A stretch of 64,000 nt of DNA. Origin: an uncultured Pseudomonadales bacterium. Its GTDB lineage: Bacteria; Pseudomonadota; Gammaproteobacteria; Pseudomonadales; Azotimanducaceae. Position 1 is the stretch's first letter, and each line of letters begins with the position of its first letter. The notes below the pieces were generated by a model. That model did no database searches, was not told the origin of the DNA, and was given only the letters and a program-made list of their open reading frames with translations. The stretch spans positions 2,976,001 to 3,040,000 of the forward strand of contig OY282430.1 of assembly GCA_958296025.1 (NCBI GenBank), given 5' to 3'. A program made the position numbers and the translations under genes. Below, piece after piece: positions 60,801-64,000 of this stretch.

Positions 60801-61438
60801 ACTTGGAGCTTGCTTACGCGGTCTCTATCCATAAAGCGCAAGGGAGCGAGTTCGACCATACCTATATTGTCGTACCTAAGAACCACGGGCGACCTCTTTC
60901 CTCGGAACTCCTGTACACGGCATTGACCCGGGCTACCAAGCACTGCACATTGCTGATCGAGCAGAGTGCCGCGACGCTGCTGTCGGCGCGACGTCCCGAA
61001 AACGGGCAAATCAAGCAAGTAAACTCGTCTTTGTTCGAGGGTATGTTTCACGCGGTTCCAAAAGCGCTCCTGCGGCGTTCGGACTGGTACGCCGAGGGTC
61101 GCGTCCACGAGGCGCTGACCAGGGACATGGTTCGTTCCAAGTCCGAGCTAATCATCGCCAACCTCCTCGCCGAACGCGGCATCTCCTTCGAGTACGAGAT
61201 ACCACTACTTGCGCCGGACGGCACCATGTATTTGCCCGACTTCTCAATTGTCCACCAAGGGGAGAAATGGTTCTGGGAGCATTGGGGCATGATGTCCGAG
61301 GCGAAATACCGCGATCACCGACAGGCGAAGTTGGCGTGGTACGACGAACACTTTCCTGGACATTTGATCGAGACGTTCGAGAGCAAGACGTTGAGCCGCG
61401 AAGCGGCGCGAATAGTGGAAGAGAAATTCACCGAATGA
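57830..61438 (+). CDS. RecD-like SF1 helicase with C-terminal nuclease-like domain, putative defence protein
   Basis: 1202 aa from ATG 57830 (MHLTARLAWHDSGWNGTICK). The N-terminal ~550 residues hold a conserved Cys-rich opening (QPKCNTYCVG) and a PPCIYSVNAFG motif not found in RecD. Helicase motifs follow: Walker A VVTGAAGTGKTTV near residue 608, DEAS (IIVDEASMLD) near 700, QLPPIGRGR near 737, and AYAVSIHKAQGSEFDHTYIV near 1000. Residues ~1095-1195 (VRSKSELIIANLLAERGISF; LPDFSI; WFWEHWGMMSEAKY) look like a PD-(D/E)XK or Vsr-like nuclease fold with Glu, Asp and Glu candidates. Helicase-nuclease fusions of this type act in phage or plasmid defence; here that is inference. Confidence 0.8.
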   Translation: MHLTARLAWHDSGWNGTICKQPKCNTYCVGSRSYPGDVIARQRDTQREMENAGRVVKSLQGADLPPCIYSVNAFGSDPIKGFSNPPEWMREGATRTEWDIPPATVCVWPYEEVFSDAVRDDRGRYDNDARAERVEEFIAAIKADMSLIFYYANYSNPFSEDEHPRYVLLGVSRVLEVGPPLRYADTTDYVRQRFAGGMIWARNVTSHYPEQGLRLPYHRYRADPETLARLVVFPENPRVCKYGTRHITDDEAIGLLEQFLNAVEELLRIGDDSENWGQRKEWILGCIADLWQRRGLYPGLPNVLRLLGATDAVKPVIESINAGNAQEAHAEIFAALDQGREASQIGLAGRALEKVSRQWRLRTDAERTLLASFLPRFDLDLDQMRRIASTDNRLRETHDLTFAVDAPLHNPYLICESYLGDNPDDRISWPTVDRGVLPSPELGGTPYSDMEIDDARRLRALCVDEIGREPNHTFQASNRVLDRVNQRLKTFPEWKKAAFTERYFDVDREILNEALVFRPHAEGEEVEDNGHRWLYLRSVHEDEREVEAALMKLAARPDICLARPFSKEQWKDNILDPKSDLLANARERYIEAVEGQAAACYSIFRRPLAVVTGAAGTGKTTVVCAIILAVRTTEGEGAPITVMAPTGKASDRLRTKLQQREIEGVETSTVHSYLAKEGWLNDNLTHRRQGGGRHGQGTIIVDEASMLDLGLMATFVRAIDWRAVRRLVLVGDPNQLPPIGRGRVFADTIEWLSKKPFRSVAKLDHNLRQLENEVASNGTAILRLANLFIAQSARDDGEATTPDAEELLTQMHRGGDVDTDLRVVYWHDAQRLAAQLVETIETEMVSHTGEARDPDRPYKLWRSAMKWQPDKYQILTPHRGEMHGVEALNSAVQDRVSAAAVQGFGTLSGITLFDKVIQVRNRSRSNPIWAYDRDARRRERIEIYNGQIGFVSKHRGDQNKRRYNLRRFSVRFADKDNWIVDYERASEVEENLELAYAVSIHKAQGSEFDHTYIVVPKNHGRPLSSELLYTALTRATKHCTLLIEQSAATLLSARRPENGQIKQVNSSLFEGMFHAVPKALLRRSDWYAEGRVHEALTRDMVRSKSELIIANLLAERGISFEYEIPLLAPDGTMYLPDFSIVHQGEKWFWEHWGMMSEAKYRDHRQAKLAWYDEHFPGHLIETFESKTLSREAARIVEEKFTE

Positions 61439-61781
61439 GCGGATTGCTCATTATGCGCAACGCCCTAGCTGCTATCGTCGTTACGCGGCTATAGTTCGTA
61501 GCAGGGGTTTACTGAACTCCAGACAAAAGGCAGAAGCCTCGAATTGATATTCGGGAAGCAGCGCAAATCCATTAGCTCCAGAGGCAACTGCATGTCCGCA
61601 TACCGCCGCGAAACGGCACCTCCTAATCCTCACTCCATGCCTCCTTCAAGGCGTGGAGCACACCTTAGCCGACTGTCCCAAGAAGCAGGACCACCCGAGT
61701 ATTCTGAACGGGAGAGGCACAGTCAGTCTCGAAGCAGATGTGTCAAGGGTGTGGAGCTAGGCAGAGATTTGAGGCGATTGT
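61439..61781. other. 343-base convergent intergenic region
   Basis: Between the helicase (rightward) and the actin-like ATPase (leftward). A 93-codon frame starting near 61544 has no recognised relatives and no ribosome-binding site. No array, tRNA or hairpin with U tract was found. Confidence 0.4.
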
Positions 61782-63173
61782 TCAGTCGCTATAGAGATCG
61801 TCGGATGACGTTCGGTCTCGCGTAGGCCGGCTCGGCGTGTAGTCGCCTATCTGACCGGGCGTGAACGTGTCCGGGACATCGCCGAGGCGACGGGCTAAGC
61901 CGTAGGCGACTAGGAGGAAGGTCGGGTCTGCGCGGAGTTCAGCGCCATCCTCCTCAGTTAGGTCGGTGGGGACGCCGGGGTCGGCGATGGGATCGGACCT
62001 CAGGAGCCAATCGCACTTTTGTTCGATCAGCCTGTTCCGAACCGCCGAAAGCTTCGTGCCGCCGCCCAAGAAGAAGACGCAGCCGATGTGCTTCCAAGCA
62101 AGGAGGCTCTTCTCCTTTTCAAATGCATGGACCGAAGCGTCGCCGAACACTCCGGCAATCTCCGAAAGGACATCCGCGAGGGCGTCCTTGCCTTCGTCAG
62201 GAAGGTTCTTGATGAGTTGGATTTCCCGCTCCCTGATGTCGCCTAGATTGGTGGCACCGTCCATGTGCTTGGCCAGCACCTGGTCCACCGCATCGCATGC
62301 AGGGGGTGCGCAGGCAGCACCGTAGAAGGACAGACGGTCGTTCACGAGCACGCCGCCAGTCCGTGTTGCGCTGATGTGAAACCAAGAGGCGCTGGTGGTT
62401 CCGGCTCCCACGTCCACGCATGCAAACCGTCCATACCCGATATCCGGTGACCTGTGGGCCCAGAACAGTGCGGCCTCCGCCTCGGAACGCACCCAGTCGC
62501 GGGGCTGTTTCGGATACGTCCCATCGAGTTCACTGCGAACTTCAGCCAACGCGTTCGTGGCATCAAGAACGGATATTGTACTGTGTAGATTGAGCCGCTT
62601 CTCGAGTTCGAAGGCTTCTCTGGCGATGTTGACGAACATCTTGTGCAACCGCTTGTCGTCGAGCTGCGCCATCGGCACACCCAAGGTCACACTCAAGGAA
62701 GGCTCGGCCCGAAATTGATTCGCATAGCGGACGGCAGCGTCGCGGCCTATGTGGATCAGGTGGCCTACATATAGGGTCGCCAAGTCGCGAGCGCTGAGGC
62801 CGGACGGAAGGGGAACATGGTCTCCATAAAAGCGGTCGGGATAAGCGCACAGCATCTTCAACGAACGGTAGACAGGGACGCGATCAGCGAGGGCTTCCGC
62901 TGTGAAACCGAACCGGAGGGAGTCCTCAATGGCGCAGATGGAGGATGGGATGCGGTATTCGTCGCCGTATTCAGGATGGCGCACCACAAAGCTGCGCTCG
63001 CCGTCAACGGCCCCGTAGTCGGTGATGACCAGCTTGGACCTGCTGGTGCCGTAGTCGACACCCAGCCTGAGTGGTCTCGACTCGCGCTTGGTCTGCTCGG
63101 GCGCAGTCCCGAAAGAGAGGAAGCGGCGCAGTTTCGTCAACCCCCTGAGCGCATCCCTGCGACGTCCTGCCAA
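61782..63173 (-). CDS. Actin/Hsp70-superfamily ATPase
   Basis: 463 aa, start TTG 63173 with TAGGGG upstream, 9 bases after the stop of the upstream gene. LRLGVDYGTSRSKLVITDYG is the phosphate-1 loop of the actin/Hsp70 fold; RFACVDVGAGTTSASWFHIS is phosphate 2; CVFFLGGGTKLSAVRNRLIE the adenosine motif. There is no DnaK substrate-binding domain, so it is not a house-keeping chaperone. Two-gene coupling to a large protein beside a helicase-nuclease suggests a role in a multi-gene defence system. Confidence 0.8.
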   Translation of the reverse strand: MAGRRRDALRGLTKLRRFLSFGTAPEQTKRESRPLRLGVDYGTSRSKLVITDYGAVDGERSFVVRHPEYGDEYRIPSSICAIEDSLRFGFTAEALADRVPVYRSLKMLCAYPDRFYGDHVPLPSGLSARDLATLYVGHLIHIGRDAAVRYANQFRAEPSLSVTLGVPMAQLDDKRLHKMFVNIAREAFELEKRLNLHSTISVLDATNALAEVRSELDGTYPKQPRDWVRSEAEAALFWAHRSPDIGYGRFACVDVGAGTTSASWFHISATRTGGVLVNDRLSFYGAACAPPACDAVDQVLAKHMDGATNLGDIREREIQLIKNLPDEGKDALADVLSEIAGVFGDASVHAFEKEKSLLAWKHIGCVFFLGGGTKLSAVRNRLIEQKCDWLLRSDPIADPGVPTDLTEEDGAELRADPTFLLVAYGLARRLGDVPDTFTPGQIGDYTPSRPTRDRTSSDDLYSD

Positions 63174-63182
63174 GTGTGCCCC

Positions 63183-64000
63183 CTACTGTCTCGACGTGGT
63201 GTCCGCAGACGCGATGCGCAACACGCCTGCAGCCACGAGTTCCGTTTCGATATTGGGCGTCGCCGCGTTGTCCAAGCCGGCCAGTCGGTCCGTCCTTTCG
63301 CGCTTCGCGTGTTCGACCTTGGCCCGTGCCATAGAAATCGCGAAGGCTGCAGCCCCTTTGTCCTGGAGTGCTCCAAGACGCCTCTCCGCCTCCTTTACGC
63401 GGTGGTCCAGTGCCACGACAAGCGTCGTTCTCAGACGTTCGGTGCGAACAATGTTCAGTTTACGTTCCGTCTGAACTATTCGGGATCTGCGTGCCCCCAA
63501 GTGGCGTTTGAGATGCTTTGAAAGCCCATCGACATGATTTCGCGCAAGACGCGGGCTTGGTTCTAGGGAGACGGCAGAATCCAGCATCGCGAGCAACAGG
63601 TCCTCAGAGGTGGCGTCGTCAAGAAGGCGACCATCACCGTCGAGAAACAGCGGGACGAGAGAAACGCGCGGCCGTACGCCCCCAGTGTCGAAGAGATGTA
63701 CCTCAAATGCGAAGTCACCTTGGAGACCGCTGACTGCCTGGTCCAAGTCGGTTGATTTGAGTTTGAGTATGAGTGCAAACGACCGCGGCATTGTGTCGCG
63801 TTGGCGATCTCCGGCCTTCATGACCATCCGCACCAAGGGGTGGCGAGCGTGGATGAGTTCGGCGTTGGCATGCTTGAGCGCGGCATCCTGGTCGAAAGTG
63901 GCCCTCACGGTCCCAGTCTGAAGCATGCGGGCGAAGCGAACGGCCTCTGGGTCTTGTAGAGACGCGTTCAACACGAGTCGGCCGACATCGGGAGGCGTCC
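63183..64000 (-). CDS. C-terminal part of a large protein, possibly a SNF2-type helicase; 5' end outside window
   Basis: The frame is open leftward from the window edge (TPPDVGRLVLNASLQDPEAV) to TAG 63183, about 271 codons. The segment HARHPLVRMV, followed by a beta-rich region (SFALILKLKS; FAFEVHLFDTGG; VSLVPLFLDGDGRLLDD) and a long coiled-coil (ALDHRVKEAERRLGALQDKG), resembles the domain after the motor in SNF2/HepA-like defence helicases. No helicase motif itself lies in the window, so this assignment is tentative. Operon with the actin-like ATPase. Confidence 0.5.
   Translation of the reverse strand, partial: TPPDVGRLVLNASLQDPEAVRFARMLQTGTVRATFDQDAALKHANAELIHARHPLVRMVMKAGDRQRDTMPRSFALILKLKSTDLDQAVSGLQGDFAFEVHLFDTGGVRPRVSLVPLFLDGDGRLLDDATSEDLLLAMLDSAVSLEPSPRLARNHVDGLSKHLKRHLGARRSRIVQTERKLNIVRTERLRTTLVVALDHRVKEAERRLGALQDKGAAAFAISMARAKVEHAKRERTDRLAGLDNAATPNIETELVAAGVLRIASADTTSRQ

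Noticed and set aside
61782..63173. DnaK chaperone
   Set aside because: It lacks the substrate-binding domain and typical DnaK signatures, and is 463 residues; only the ATPase fold is shared.
1..64000. tRNA or rRNA genes
   Set aside because: I saw no cloverleaf with a TTCGAATC-type T-loop, no rRNA signature and no attachment site next to the integrase fragment.

Overview
The window is high-GC DNA from a Gram-negative proteobacterium. The evidence is two full TonB-dependent receptors plus a fragment of a third, an RND efflux pump, a lipoprotein box and a Tat-like signal. The mix of catabolic genes and toxin-antitoxin debris suits an uncultured, possibly marine or host-associated, gammaproteobacterium. 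That last placement is inference; there is no rRNA or tRNA to anchor it.

Bases 1-9440 are ordinary chromosome: an RND adaptor/pump pair with a small NTF2-like gene, an AlkB-like oxygenase, an SDR, and a divergent pair made of a corrinoid protein and an MttB-like methyltransferase that has no pyrrolysine codon. Bases ~9500-24600 are an accessory island. It opens with a cytochrome P450 cut off after about 85 codons and holds decayed toxin-antitoxin genes, IS30- and IS481-like remnants, an integrase fragment, a DUF1643/HipB-type fusion with HipA, an AbiEii-like nucleotidyltransferase with an unknown partner, an Rpn-type nuclease, and a mosaic of repeats. The main repeat is a ~1.3-1.4 kb cassette present twice (12061-13486 and 16103-17349), carrying a conserved protein that resembles the uracil-DNA-glycosylase superfamily.

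Bases 24770-49950 are a catabolic region. It contains a HisD-like dehydrogenase, a bicupin, three large NTF2/SnoaL-like proteins, two complete TonB receptors and one truncated one, SSS and MFS transporters, a LacI-type regulator, a maleate-isomerase-like enzyme, an FAD monooxygenase, a flavoprotein oxidoreductase, a MetE-like protein, a dimethylglycine/sarcosine-dehydrogenase-like protein and an Asp/Asn hydroxylase. Four promoters here carry the same TGCGAATGC element inside 17-bp -35/-10 spacers. They precede the bicupin, one NTF2-like gene, the LacI gene and the MetE-like gene, so a common regulon is likely.

Bases 49985-52276 hold a type II restriction-modification pair. Bases 52400-56550 carry a truncated hydrolase, an SDR, an exported VOC protein and a BBE-type FAD oxidase. 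From 56987 to the right edge there is a decayed phd/vapC pair followed by a probable defence cluster: a 1202-aa RecD-like helicase fused to a nuclease-like C-terminus, convergent with a two-gene unit of an actin/Hsp70-like ATPase and the C-terminus of a larger protein that runs off the window.
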